From NCBI GenBank assembly GCA_900095095.1, contig FMBT01000346.1, positions 186,001 to 250,000 of the forward strand: a DNA stretch of 64,000 bases, in the 5' to 3' direction. Positions 9,733 to 21,439 of this stretch are shown piece by piece. Numbering within the stretch: position 1 is the stretch's first letter; every line of letters starts with the position of its first letter. Made by a program: the position numbers and the translations under genes. Under the pieces are notes generated by a model. It was not told the DNA's origin. It searched no databases and was given only the letters and a program-made list of their open reading frames with translations. Origin of the DNA: Fragilariopsis cylindrus CCMP1102 (taxonomy: Eukaryota > Bacillariophyta > Bacillariophyceae > Bacillariales > Bacillariaceae).

Positions 9733-12700
9733 CTAGCAAGGTTTCCATCGCCATTTGTTGGGGACCAAAAGCGTTTTTAACAGCTCGATACCCTTGTCGG
9801 CTTTAATTGCTTTGATGATAGCACGAATGATCTTTTCAGGAATCACAGGACTCTCTGCTTTGGTTTTTTCAGCTTGCTCTCCAATCCATGTTACATCGAT
9901 TGCATCACAACGAATCATGGTGGCAAGCATCCGTCCGAGATAGTCAAATGCCATCGGAGCATCGCAAACGAAAGAGTTGATAAATTCGATGGCATCTACT
10001 AGACCAGCCTTGACATCGCTACTTGAAAGTTTTCCCTCTTTTACCAGGATTTCAAGTAAAAGATAGATAGCCTTGCGTTCATCCTCTTTGCAGTCAACCA
10101 TAGTATCAGCGTTCTGCGAAACAAATTGAGATCCGTGATCGTCGGTACCAGTCAGTTCATCCACGGAGAGCATGAGCTCCTTCATGTCCTTTGGATCCTG
10201 CATGTACTCGCTGCGGATGCTCTTGACACGGCGTGCAAATTTGTCTTTGTCCAAGGGTGGGAAAGTCTTACCTGAAGAGGTATTGTTTGGTTTGGATTTA
10301 AGGATGCGTTGAGGTGGTTGAGACGCCTGCGCTAAAGAAGATCCTCCAATTGGCTTAGCACCACCTACAATTGTTGTAAAACCGTCGTCATCCGTTTTCG
10401 TAACCTGTTTCACTGGACGAGGTCGATTGTTATTACTACTGTTATTGTTACCATAGTTTCCGCCGCGATTGTTATTGTTTGAGCGGTAGTCTCCACTTCC
10501 ACCTCTTCCACCTCCACCACGGCCACCGTAGTTATTGTTACCGCGATAGTTTCCGCCGCCTTGGTGCATGGCTGCGGCCTCCTGCGCTTGCTGTCGCTCT
10601 TCCTGTTCAACGTCCTTGCGAATTTCATCCAAAGTCATAGCCTTTTCTTCCTTTCGCCTTGTAACCCAGTTGTTGCTACGGAGATCCAACAGATCTTTGT
10701 ACATAAATCGGGACCTTGCAGGAAGAGAGTCATTGAAACTCAGTTTCTTGATTTTGTCAAAGCATATCTTTATAAAACCGAGAGTAGCAGGTTTATCAAT
10801 AGTCTTGCCAATGGTTGCGAACATATTGCAGATTGCTTCGTGATCTTCTTCATCCATTTCGCCATCACCTGCATCGTAATAAATAGGTAACTTTGATCGT
10901 ACATCCTTGGTTTCCAAGTTCAACAGATCAGCGATACAAAACCTCATAATCTTTTCCTTCAAGAGACTCTTCTTGTATAACTGGCCGATAAACTTAACGT
11001 TTCCAAGCATCTGTTTTTTAATTTTCATGCGACGGAACTTCATATCGTCTTCTTTTTCCTTCTGTTCTTTAGCACTCATTGAACCCTTAGATTCCTCATA
11101 TGCTACCTTTTCCTTCTTAAAATCAACGTAGATATCTTGCTTATTGAATTCATCCTCGCACTTGTTCAAAAGAGAACGCTTGAATGAATTCTGTTTGTTG
11201 GCATCCGAAGTACATTCTCGGTCGCTTAAAAAGATCTTAGAAAGTTGCTGTCCGCATTCTTCATGGTCGCTTACCGGGAAGAATACAGAGTAAAACTCGT
11301 CTTTGAGTTCTTCATCGTCTTCTTCTTCGCCCTCTTCTTTTTCTTCGTCGTCGTTTGCTTTAATTTTTTTCATCTTCTTCATGACTTTAATGAATACGCC
11401 ATTCTTGATTTGGAGTTTGACTAATTCCAATTCCATGTCACCACGTTCTACGGGATCTTGCTGCTCGTCGGAAGACAAAGCCAGCTCTATACAGTCTTCG
11501 ACCGTCGTAAATGGACCAACAATGTCTGAATCATCTGTCGAGACATCATGACTCCAACGAAATACACTATAGTTTGAAGCCGCATCTCCACCCGTGGAAG
11601 GAGGAGCTGGTTCTCCATCTTCCGTGGGAGGTTCTTCGTCCGACTCGATGACTTTTACAAAAGAGTTACTCTGCACATGCTGGGACATACGAACGCATAA
11701 GTTGCCGTACATATCTCCAAGGTACGGTTCGTCGATAGCCTTTTCGTATACATTCGCAATCATCATGGTCAATATCTGGTACGATTTCACAGGTATATCG
11801 ATAATCTGTTGCGATAACCTATCGAATTTCTCTTTCGTCATTTTGTTCAGAATAGATTTGACCTTCTTCTCGGCAATAGCCATTGGTGCGGCATTCTTTG
11901 TCGGACGCCATCCATTGGCCGATTTAGACAAAGGAGCCACCGGACCATCAAAGAAAGGTGGACCTTGTTGTCCTCCACGTCCACCACGTCCTCCTCGACC
12001 GCCGCCGCGACCTCCTCGACCGCCACCGTGTTGCTGCTGCTGTTGAGGCGGAGGGGCTATCAATAAATAAAAATAAGTACAAATATAAATATTACGAAAA
12101 TATGACCGAACGATTGATGAGTTGGATTAATCTATGCACGTAGTAGTAGATCAGTAGTCAACGTCAACGACACCATATCCCACATTACAAAAATTATTAA
12201 GAGAACATACCTTTTCCTCGAGCCCATTGACCGCCCCCACCATCATTTTGATTGGTTTGTTGTGAATTTCTTCGCGGGCCGCCCTGTTGTTGTTGCTGTT
12301 GCTGCTGCTGTTGTTGTTGTGGAGGCGCTGCTCCACGTTCCCAACTTCCTCCTCCTCCACCACCGCCGCCACGATTTTGTTGTCGTCGATCGCCACGATC
12401 ACCGCCACGATTATCACCCCACCTCCGCCGCCACCTCCTCCTCCTGGACCACCTCGAACCGCTGATGCTCCTTTAGCGATAACGAATTCGCCTAAGTCAG
12501 CTGGACGTTCTTGACAGACGGGAAGTGATCGCAACCGGAGCAGCTCCTCCTTGGAGTAGACATGCCGTCTCTTTTTACCGTTAGTTGGCGTCGTTGCTGT
12601 TGTCGGCGTGTCCGTACTAGGAGACGATGTTTCAGTATCCTTTTCAGGCTCTTCAAGAAAGTTTTCGGTGATTCCTCCTTGACAACCTCCTCCTGCTTGG

Positions 12701-13998
12701 CTACCTCTTCCTCCTTGACTACCAGCTTAGTTAAGAGTGATGACAATGAGGATTTTGCCTTGGGTGCAGCAGTAGCAGCGTCCGCCTTCTTGGCTTTTGT
12801 GGCAACAGTAGCTGCTTCCTCTTCTTCTTCTTGGCGACAGCAGCAGCATCTGCCGCAGCTTTTTCTTCTGCTTTCTTTTTTGTAGCAGCTAGTTCTTCCT
12901 CTTCTTTCTTCTTGGCCGCTGCGACGGTTGCGGCTTCTGCCTCCTCTTTTTCTTTCTTTGCGGCCGCTTCTTCTTCGGCCTTTTTCTTGACGGATTCCTT
13001 GTCAGTTTTTCCATCGATTGCATCTAATACTGCTTGTCGCAGCTTCGCACCAGCGTTGCTGCTCGAACCACTATCCGTTGCAGCGGCAGCTTTAGCTTCG
13101 ACGGTTGCGGGACTTTTCGTTGCTGCGGTAGCCAAGCTCGACTTTTTTTTGGGCGCCGAGAAATCGATAGTATTTCCATCTTTGTCCTATTATTTCATAT
13201 TACAAGGTAATAAAGTAAGTAAAGTAGAGAGAAGTTGGGTCGTAATTGTAAGTTAACAAAGCATATCGCATCGAACAATTCGTTTCATTAAGAAAAAGTC
13301 TCTGTGTTCTCTTAACGTAATATCGATGTACCACAAAGTGAACTGGTAAACCCAAGCACAGAAACGAAACATTATCTCAACATCAGGATAATATTTCTAT
13401 ATTAAAATCGAATAAAATGTATAAAACGACGTACCGTAATGATGAGTGCCTTTTTCACTCTAGGAGCAGGAGGAGTGTATGAAGGGGTTCCACGTCCACC
13501 GACTCCTCCTCCTCTTCCAGCAGCGTTGTTACCAGGTCCTCTTCCGGCACCACCACCTTGCTGCGGATAGTAACCCTGTGCGTAGGGATTGCCACCAGTG
13601 GGAATCGGTGCTGCACCTCCAGGATAGGTTGGATTCCAACCGTGAGTACCACCACCACCACCTCTTCCTCCCGCAACTTGTTGAGGGTGGTACTGTTGTG
13701 GTTGTTGTTGATGTTGTGCGTATGGGTTATGATACCCTGCGGGGGCGTACCCCATCTGAGGAGGGGGCATACCAACAACGTACGCATGAGGTCCTTGTCC
13801 GCGACCACCTTGTTGTTGCTGTTGTGGATGGCCTCGACCTCCACCACCACGTCCACCCATGCCTTGCTGCGGATGATAAGCCATTTGTGGCGTCTGTTGC
13901 TGACCCGGTTGCTGCTGCTGCTGCTGCTGTTGCGGTTGCTTTCCTCCAGCAGTGGGAGCAGCTGGTTGCCACGAATGTGGTGGTCCTCCAGAAGCCAT
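9733..13998 (-). CDS. EIF4G: Eukaryotic translation initiation factor eIF4G
   Basis: Exons are 13998-13435, 13186-12211 and 12056-9733. Exon 1 is Gln/Gly/RGG-rich. Exon 2 carries an Ala/Lys/Glu coiled region and then the eIF4E-binding site YSKEELLRL (about 12535-12560, pattern YxxxxL-hydrophobic), followed by RGG and polyGln. Exon 3 starts with RGG repeats, then GWRPTKN and the MIF4G domain (VKSILNKMTKEKFDRL...YEKAIDEPYLGDMYGNL) with an acidic insert. A second Gly/Asn/RGG linker precedes an MA3-like C-terminal domain. eIF4G scaffolds eIF4E, eIF4A and eIF3 on capped mRNA. Exon 2 must be read through three one-base frame changes (near 12840, 12660 and 12420, at A/G-rich short repeats). The product fits the family only when these are bridged, so sequence error is likelier than decay. 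Confidence 0.93.
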
Positions 13999-16273
13999 TT
14001 TTTTCAAAAGTAGGGTACTTTTTGTCGTAGTTGATCTACAGAAGGTATCCTGGAATTGCTTCTATTGTTGTTAATAGAATGCTAATATGTGCATGTGACA
14101 TGTAACGAAGTCAAAAAGCAAAAAGCAGGAAAGAAAAAAATTACGAAAATGTTGTGTTGCTAATCTCCATCAACACGAACCAACCAATACAAAATACATT
14201 ACCTGTTTTTTTGCTGGCGCGCGCCGAGTGCAGCACAGACTGTCTCTATAATACAATACAGTGCAGTAGAGCAAAAAAATAGCAAGCAATCTAACAATGC
14301 TAGAGCACCATTGTATGTAACTTGGAAATATTATGTTGCCTACGTATAGATTGCTCTCATATATGTGGTATATAACAGCCTGTGTCTTTGCTTAATAAGT
14401 TGTAAAGATTGGCAGCCTTTGGCAGTTAAATAACATAACAGTTTATAAGGAACAGAAAAAATAATAGTGATAAAGTTGCATACCTTATGTTATATAATTA
14501 GGAGGAGGTGCTGATGTTCAGTCATATCATCAGATATAACTTCTTCTTCTTTTTGTATAGCTGCTTTTTCCTCCACACAGTGAAGAATGGATACACTAAG
14601 TTCAATTCAAAAAGGAAAACCAACTTTCTGTCACCATGTGTCCACAATGATGATATGGAGGAAAATGCTGTTGGTCATAGTAATATCTCCCATTAAATAT
14701 TGCTCTAGTAGATAATAGATAGAGTTGTTGTTGGAATCAAGCAATTCCGAGACGCTGTCTTGGCTGGTTTGCACTTACAGTGTATGTTGATAATTGAGGC
14801 ATACTGTCCTACACTTCATCAATCTGCTTATTAATATTTGGTTTTGCAATATGTATGGTCTACATGATGGTAGAGCAACTAGACATATAGATAGATGACA
14901 ACATTGAGAGAACCGCGCCAAAATAGGATAGGGTTGGGAAACCTTTTGATTCCAGCCACATGGTCATTATGAGAGCTAACCATTACAATTTGACTTTCCA
15001 GCTCACTCCAATCTACTATTAGTGCCTGATAGGTTGTACAACTCTTTCATTGCTTGGCTTAGAGTCTTGTCAGATAGGTAAACACTATGTACTATTCACG
15101 TAACTGACTTTTGAATTTGTGATCTGACCAAACCTAAGTTTAGTTCAAAACTTAATGCACTTGCTTTATACAAGGTTGGTAATAGTAGTTAGTAGTAGTA
15201 AGCTAAGCATATCTAAGTGCTATATATGTATGTATGTTGTATATAAAGCACTTTCTGACAGTCAATAGCAGAGATATTATTGATACTTAGCTCCAAATAC
15301 AAGGAAATGGGATGGAATTTGTGGGATTTAAATTGACCCATGCAGCATGGAGTGTTCTGTGAATATGGGAATGGATTTGGAGTCAAATTTCAATGTTTCA
15401 CAGTGGTGCAAAAATAAGAGAGAGAACAAACAAACAAGATATGAATAATATTGTATGTGGTACCTACTGTCTTTTGATTGTATAATAGTAATAGAGTAGT
15501 AGTAGTTTGTAATAATACTGTAGTTCTTTATATACTATTCCTAGAGACTTCATTCATCTACTTCTCTGTGGCATGCAGTTTTTTGATACATATATAAGGG
15601 GCAACACAGCTGCATGCATGACATAACAAAACTTTGGTCAGCTGCATAGTTGAATATGCCATAAATGGGTTCTTTGTTCTTCTCAGATCCCATGTCTTTT
15701 GGTAATTTTTTTGACCAGGACTATATAATCTATATATAAATTATTGTTTAAAAGCTGCCGCTTCGCTCCTCTCTGTCTTAGAAAGACTAGAAAGTCAATG
15801 GTCGACCCACCACTTATTTCTATGTTATGTATGTTTGTTTATGTTGGTCCATCTCCTAATCTGTCATCTATGCGTTGTGTTTCTGTATCCAATACTGTCT
15901 GGTCCCTGCTGTTAGATCTCTTTGTGCCGTAAATTTCTGTGATTGATTGAGCTCTTTTGTACTTGACTATGGTTGCTGGGACTATATAATCTAGAAGAAG
16001 GGACAAGAATGGAATGTTTTATGGATGCACCACATGGACAGTTGAACATGGCAAATTGGGATGTAAATCGACAGAAAGGCAGTATTTCATTAAGAAAATT
16101 GTTGAGGAACAAGTACAATAATGAATGTGTGGAGAAGAAAAGAAGAAGATAGAACAGATCTTGATTTATTTAAGTAAGTTAGTACAATTGTAATAGGAAT
16201 TAACTAGCCTACTAAATTAAATCACTTTTTCTTTAAAATGAAAGAGGTTTCAAGCAAGAAATTATTGCCCCCA
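13999..16273. other. 2.3-kb gene-free stretch
   Basis: The first few hundred bases should hold the eIF4G promoter (pyrimidine/GCGC block at 14215-14240). The rest shows only short unlikely reading frames on both strands, TACTGTA at about 15526 and a few TATA-type stretches. No repeat termini or transposase were recognised. Confidence 0.45.
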
Positions 16274-18314
16274 TCACGTAGTAGTGCGATGATAGAGCTC
16301 GCGAAGACAAGATAACGCTTGTCCGTTGTTACTATTATTGTTATCATTCGTTGTCGTTGCTGTTGTTGTTTCGTTCTTTGTTGTTGCTACTATTATCCCC
16401 ATTTTTTCGAACTCGACTTCTTTTTCTTGTTGATTATTGAATATTGGTATGAAAAGAGCATCATTTTTTTCGTTATCATTGAGTCCATTATTAGCAACGA
16501 CGCGAATGGTACGATTCATTGCACCATTGAATACTCCCGGAAAATATAGGATATGTCTTCCTCATCCTGTTTTTGCCCTTTTTGTTGCAGAAAAGTATGA
16601 AGGGCTTGATTCAAAACAAAAGATCCTGATATAGAGTTATTGTTGTCATTGTCATTATCCTTTTCCGATGATGACGACGAATCGTTACTACCCATCATCA
16701 TTACATTAAATATTAAATGCTGAATAGCATAATACATGATTGGATGATGTGGTGATACAGCCATAAGATTTGTACCTAACATACCTGTATCTGAATCGAC
16801 AACAAATAGTCCATCATCGTCATCTTTAATAGTTGACGGAGTAAACTTCATAGGTAACAAACCAAGATCTACGTATAGACCACCAAATATCCATAACTTT
16901 TCTCACCAAATGAGAAAGTATAACGAGAAATGAATAATGAACAATAACCAGTCATCTTAGAAAAAAAGAAACGAAGAAAAAAGAAGGCGAACACCACTAT
17001 CACATCAAACTAATATTTGTTATTTCGAGAGAAACTTACGTTGAGAAATTTCCATAATTCATTCGTAATAAATAATGATGACTATTATTCAAACATTTAG
17101 TAGTTATTGTGTTTAATAGAGGAAACTCTTTATTGCATGACGATATTCCACCACCAATACCACCCCCACCACAATATCTATGAAATAAACGATTTGTTGC
17201 ATCCTCGTCGTGAATATAGTAACTCCACTAAAAAAGAAGAGGAGGAGAAGAAGTAGGTTATAAGTGTATATTGTTCTAGGCAACTGAAAAGAGAGAAAGA
17301 TAGTAGAGATGTACAAAAAATATAAACTTACCCCTCGAAACGCCCATTTTATCGTTGCTCTAATTTTAAAGAAAATGAACAAGAATAATGTAAGTAAACA
17401 AGCCATTATAGCAATTATCATCATCAGTTACATACCACAACCCGAAAACTTTGTCACAATCGTAATCTCGTAAATCATGTGGTTTTAAAATAAAAAAAAA
17501 CGAAATAACGTACCTATCAACATTCATTGTTAAACATCTAGTTTTAGATTGTTGATGTACAATCATCGGTATACTATGATCTCTTTTTTGTTGTTGTGTT
17601 TTTCCATAATTCGAATGTGACATTGGATTATGTACATTAATCATTCTTCTGAAACTGTGGACATTTACTTCGTACAGTATAGGATATATTTGGTAATGAT
17701 CCAACAATATTGAAACTATTACTACGAGAACTAACGACAGCTGTGGCATCGGCATTATTATGTTATTATTATTGTTGATGTTGTTGTTGTCTGGATAAAA
17801 TCCTCGGTAGTAGTAGTAGTAGTATCACTCATTTTATCGATATCCATTATAATAATTCCCATGGATCATACATTTGTTCGACGTAGACATCCTGAATATC
17901 CTCCAAACTTATTATTTTTCCAATATAATATTCAATTAATATGATAAATAATGGTATTAGAAATAATGTTGGTAATACCCACATACGTAATACTTTCATT
18001 TTACGAAATCTTTTTGTTGTTGTTTTGGTACGCTTTTTCTCTGTCTTTTTAGATACAGATGACGATGACAAATTCGATGTTGATGTTGATGTCGTTGTTG
18101 ATTTTGTATATTCATGATTTTTATCGTTCTTTTTTGTAGTTGCTCCTTCTTGTGCTGTACTCCTTGGATTATTGTTGCTACTACTACAACCGGTAGTACG
18201 ATTGTTAGTATTGCCACGACCGGCCCGATTGATGGCATCGCTGTTATTTACGTTTACTGGGTGTCCACATCTGCCTCCTCTTCCTCGTCGTCGTCGTTGA
18301 GGTGATTGATTCAT
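16274..18314 (-). CDS. GT32-like (DXD sugar-binding) type II membrane glycosyltransferase, copy A
   Basis: N-terminal Arg/Gly/Asn/Ser-rich tail, then a membrane anchor (KVLRMWVLPTLFLIPLFIIL, residues about 108-128). Later exons give IPMIVHQQSKTRC, a 28-nt exon (17359-17332), 17227-17040 (WSYYIHDEDATNRLFHR), and 16911-16274 with WIFGGLYVDLGLLP, MAVSPHHPIMYYAIQHLIF and a final NRTIRVVANN. These are the ordered motifs of the Och1-like GT32 family, which acts in the Golgi with a nucleotide sugar. The usual GGxYxDxD reads GGLYVDLG, so the second Asp is Gly (16861-16869). Several one-base frame changes interrupt it (about 17750-17860, 16910 and 16530). It lies head-to-head with copy B. A decayed gene cannot be excluded. 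Confidence 0.65.
17332..17359 (-). other. 28-nt microexon of GT32-like copy A
   Basis: Flanked by an acceptor ATTAG and donor GTAAGT. It encodes RATIKWAFRG in phase with its neighbours, the conserved 'W.f.gWs...' lead-in of the family. Confidence 0.65.
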
Positions 18315-18951
18315 TATCTACTAGTATATAATCTATTAATATTCAGTCGAACACCAACGACCATTTAGTATGACTGTTACGGTCACAGTATTATGATCAT
18401 TACAGTAATGATAGAAGAAGACGATTTGATTTGGTTGGCCTCGGAGCTTACAGTACAGTAGACTATCGCCGACTGAGTGATGTGCTCATGTATGTGCTCA
18501 TTATTGTAATTGTTCTACTGTAATTTATTATAATTTTGTGCGTCGTTTTGTCGTTGTAAAATCAACGATTCAAAGTTGAAAGCAAAGGGGGGAGAATTCG
18601 AAAATAAAATAAAATAGCGTACTGTACCGTATCGTATCGCTAGAACGAGTTAGTTTCCCGCGCGCTCCACGACAACAAGAATACAATTTAAAATTTTCTT
18701 ATTTTGTTTAGTAATTTTCTTTCAACATATTCAATATTTCACATTTCATTGATCAGCATTTGATGAGGATCGATGAATGGTCATGAGATGCATCCGTATT
18801 TTGGATGTATGATACGGTAGGTGTAGAGGGAAGAAGAGAATTTGAAGACTATTGAATAGACAAGATTAGATTAGAGCGCAAACTGCCTGCATGCCCAGAT
18901 AGATAACTGCTTTGAATCGAAATCGAAATGAATTGAATCGAAATCGAAATC
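18315..18951. promoter_or_regulatory. Shared 5' region of the two GT32-like genes, with a TACNGTA cluster
   Basis: About 640 bp between divergent paralogues. It carries TACAGTA at 18449 and 18454 (overlapping), TACTGTA at 18516 and 18620, and TACCGTA at 18625 (overlapping the last). Confidence 0.5.
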
Positions 18952-20774
18952 ATGACGACGATATCAACAAGAACAAGAGCAAGACCACAACATCAACAGC
19001 AAAAGCAACAACATCACCATCAACATCAACATCAACACCATCAACATCAACACAACAGCAACAACATCAACAGCAGAAACAACAGCAACACATCACGCAA
19101 CAGCAACAGCAACAGCAAAAACAACCAAAAAATATATTTAGTTCGAAGAACAATAATAATAGTAGTAACAAAGTACGGACATTGGTTCGTTGTATTCGTT
19201 GTATCGCATTTGTACCATTATTATTCCTGCTTCTTGAAAGAGTATACTTCTTTTTTCCATCTTATAATAATCAAAATGTTTTGGGACATTATCTTGATGT
19301 TGAAAATTCTGCAGTTTCAATCACAACAAAAAAGAAGACAACAGCTACTAATAATAAGAAGAAAACAGATCAACGTTGTACCGGTCCCATCCTACCATCA
19401 ACATTAACATCAACAACAAATTATACAACTACATCGTCTACATCCACAAATCAAAATCCACAACAGCAATAATAACAGCCAAAAAATCATTAGAAATGAT
19501 TACCCAACCATCATTCTTATTTACTTCTTCTTCTGTTTATTGTCCAGAAAGGGGTACAAAGAATATTTGGAATTTCATTTTCATTAAATACAGGTACAGG
19601 TACAGGCACTGATATAAATACTAATACTAATACTTACACTAATACTAATACTCAACAACGACAACGAAACGTAATAATAGTAGTAAAATAAAAAGTCGGA
19701 GAGGAAAAGAAGGAGACAACAGAAGATACCCAATATAATTCATCAACAAATAAAATCAAGATGTTTTCAACTAAATTTATGATAAGAATGAACGATTAAA
19801 AAATCAATTATTCGTAGTATGACGAGTGATGACGAGACGACGACGATGATGATGGCATGGTATGGCAATGGCGAATCATGGTCAATGTATTTTCATACTG
19901 AAGATTCAATGACACGATTATTTCGTGCCATAATTATGGCAGACAAAAAGAAGATGATAATGACAATGAGGACAACTTATGGTTGTCGTCATCGTCGTCA
20001 TCATTTCCTCAACATCTTGGTCAAATAATCAAAAATTGCATCGATAATGGATCATTATTCAAACATTATCTATGGCGCTTTCTTTGTTTATATGTATATG
20101 GTGGTATTTATATTAATGACGATTTTAGTGATTTTGGTGCTGACTCTGACGCTGAATCCGTCCACAACAACAATAACGACTATATAGAAATAATATTAAG
20201 ACAATTTAATTCAATTAGTAGTACAATAATCCACGACAATGACAATGACGATGCCGACGACAAGTATGATGGTGATACAGTATTACTTATATTAGAAAAT
20301 AATGACAACGATAATGATAACAAAGATAATAGTAGTATCCTAAATACAAATATCATTGCTGTAACACCACGACATCCATTGATGTATTACGCTATACATC
20401 ATATGATATTCAAGATAGTTTACAACAACGATAGTGATTCTTACCATCATCATCATCAGGTGGTGGTGATGGCGATGTCATCAATGACGTATTACAAAAG
20501 GCATTAGCTGATTTTCGTAGTGATTACAGAAGCAGATCCAATGATGATGACAGTTCCAAAAAGAAGAAGATGGAATAACTTGGAATGACATAAATAAAAA
20601 TGAAGATAATAGAATAGAAGGAAGATTATTTATCACGGTACAGATAATAAAACTGCAACAATTATTGGAACGTCAACAATAACAGCAACAACAACATTAG
20701 GTAACGAAAGAAAAGAAAGGTTGTACAACTCATTACTTCACAGTCGTCACAACAACAACAACAACAACAGATGA
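18952..20774 (+). CDS. GT32-like type II membrane glycosyltransferase, copy B
   Basis: Gln/Thr/Ser-rich cytosolic tail, then a membrane anchor (CIRCIAFVPLLFLLLERVYF). The family motifs follow in order: IHQQIKSRCF (about 19740), WSMYFHTEDSMTRLFR (about 19885), FPQHLGQIIKNC, LWRFLCLYVYGGIYINDDF, AVTPRHPLMYYAIHHMIF, and near the end DNKTATIIG. The sugar-metal motif GGxYxDxD reads GGIYINDD, so the first Asp is Asn (20115-20123). The start is uncertain: the frame carrying the anchor has no upstream ATG, and the ATG at 18952 is in another phase. Several one-base frame changes must be bridged, and the 19560-19730 stretch is very repetitive. Motif-by-motif match with copy A shows the two are paralogues. 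Confidence 0.6.
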
Positions 20775-21439
20775 AATCATCGTGTTTACACAAAATGTTT
20801 GCTGATAGTATGTAAGGATTTGGACCCCATCCCATGCTCTATTATTGATATATATTGAAAGAAAAATAATTGAGACGTTTTCGCAAATCACTAGGAGGAA
20901 TGTTAGCTGTAGTAAGTTGGGCGAGTACTGTAACATATCGTGCGTGACTCCAGCAGTAAACTACCACAGTACAGTAGTCGTTTCCTTTCGTTTGAAGGGT
21001 AAGAGAAGTAAAATACTGTATATAATGCCGTAGTATCTTATAAACGGCATAACTTAAACTAATTTTATCCTACTGTAGAATATTTTTACATTTCTACAAT
21101 AATGCTTTTTGACTACGCGGGATTAAAAATTACACAGGGCCAGACACAATTTAGTTCTTTTTTTTTTTTACTATTTGAATATGTATACACGTGTAGCTAG
21201 CTGTCTTTTCAAGGTTTTTTACACTCTCATTATTCGATTAGTTTATTATCGAACCGTTCCTTTCTTCTTCGACAACTGATGACAACACATCACACATTTA
21301 CTTATGACATTACATAAACTAACTTTAAGTCGTCATATCCAAGACAAAGGAATCAAAACCCTGCCATACTCCAGCTACTAGCTCAACAATTCCTTACATA
21401 GAGTAGACGTCATATCGTTGATCGTCGAAGTCACCCAAA
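20775..21439. promoter_or_regulatory. 5' region of the FtsH-like gene with a TACNGTA cluster
   Basis: TACTGTA at 20926, 21014 and 21071, TACAGTA at 20970. A T-rich stretch lies at 21155-21170. No gene was seen. Confidence 0.45.

Noticed and set aside
10410-12046. Long frames on the plus strand opposite eIF4G and Thr/Val-rich frames in other phases
   Set aside because: Shadows of the eIF4G coding sequence produced by RGG, Gln and Asp repeats.
15744-16118. Short overlapping frames on both strands
   Set aside because: No family features, and composition like the surrounding non-coding DNA.
16274-20774. Calling both GT32-like genes pseudogenes because of frame breaks
   Set aside because: Equally frequent breaks occur in RPL30 and eIF4G in the same window, so they are not evidence of decay on their own.
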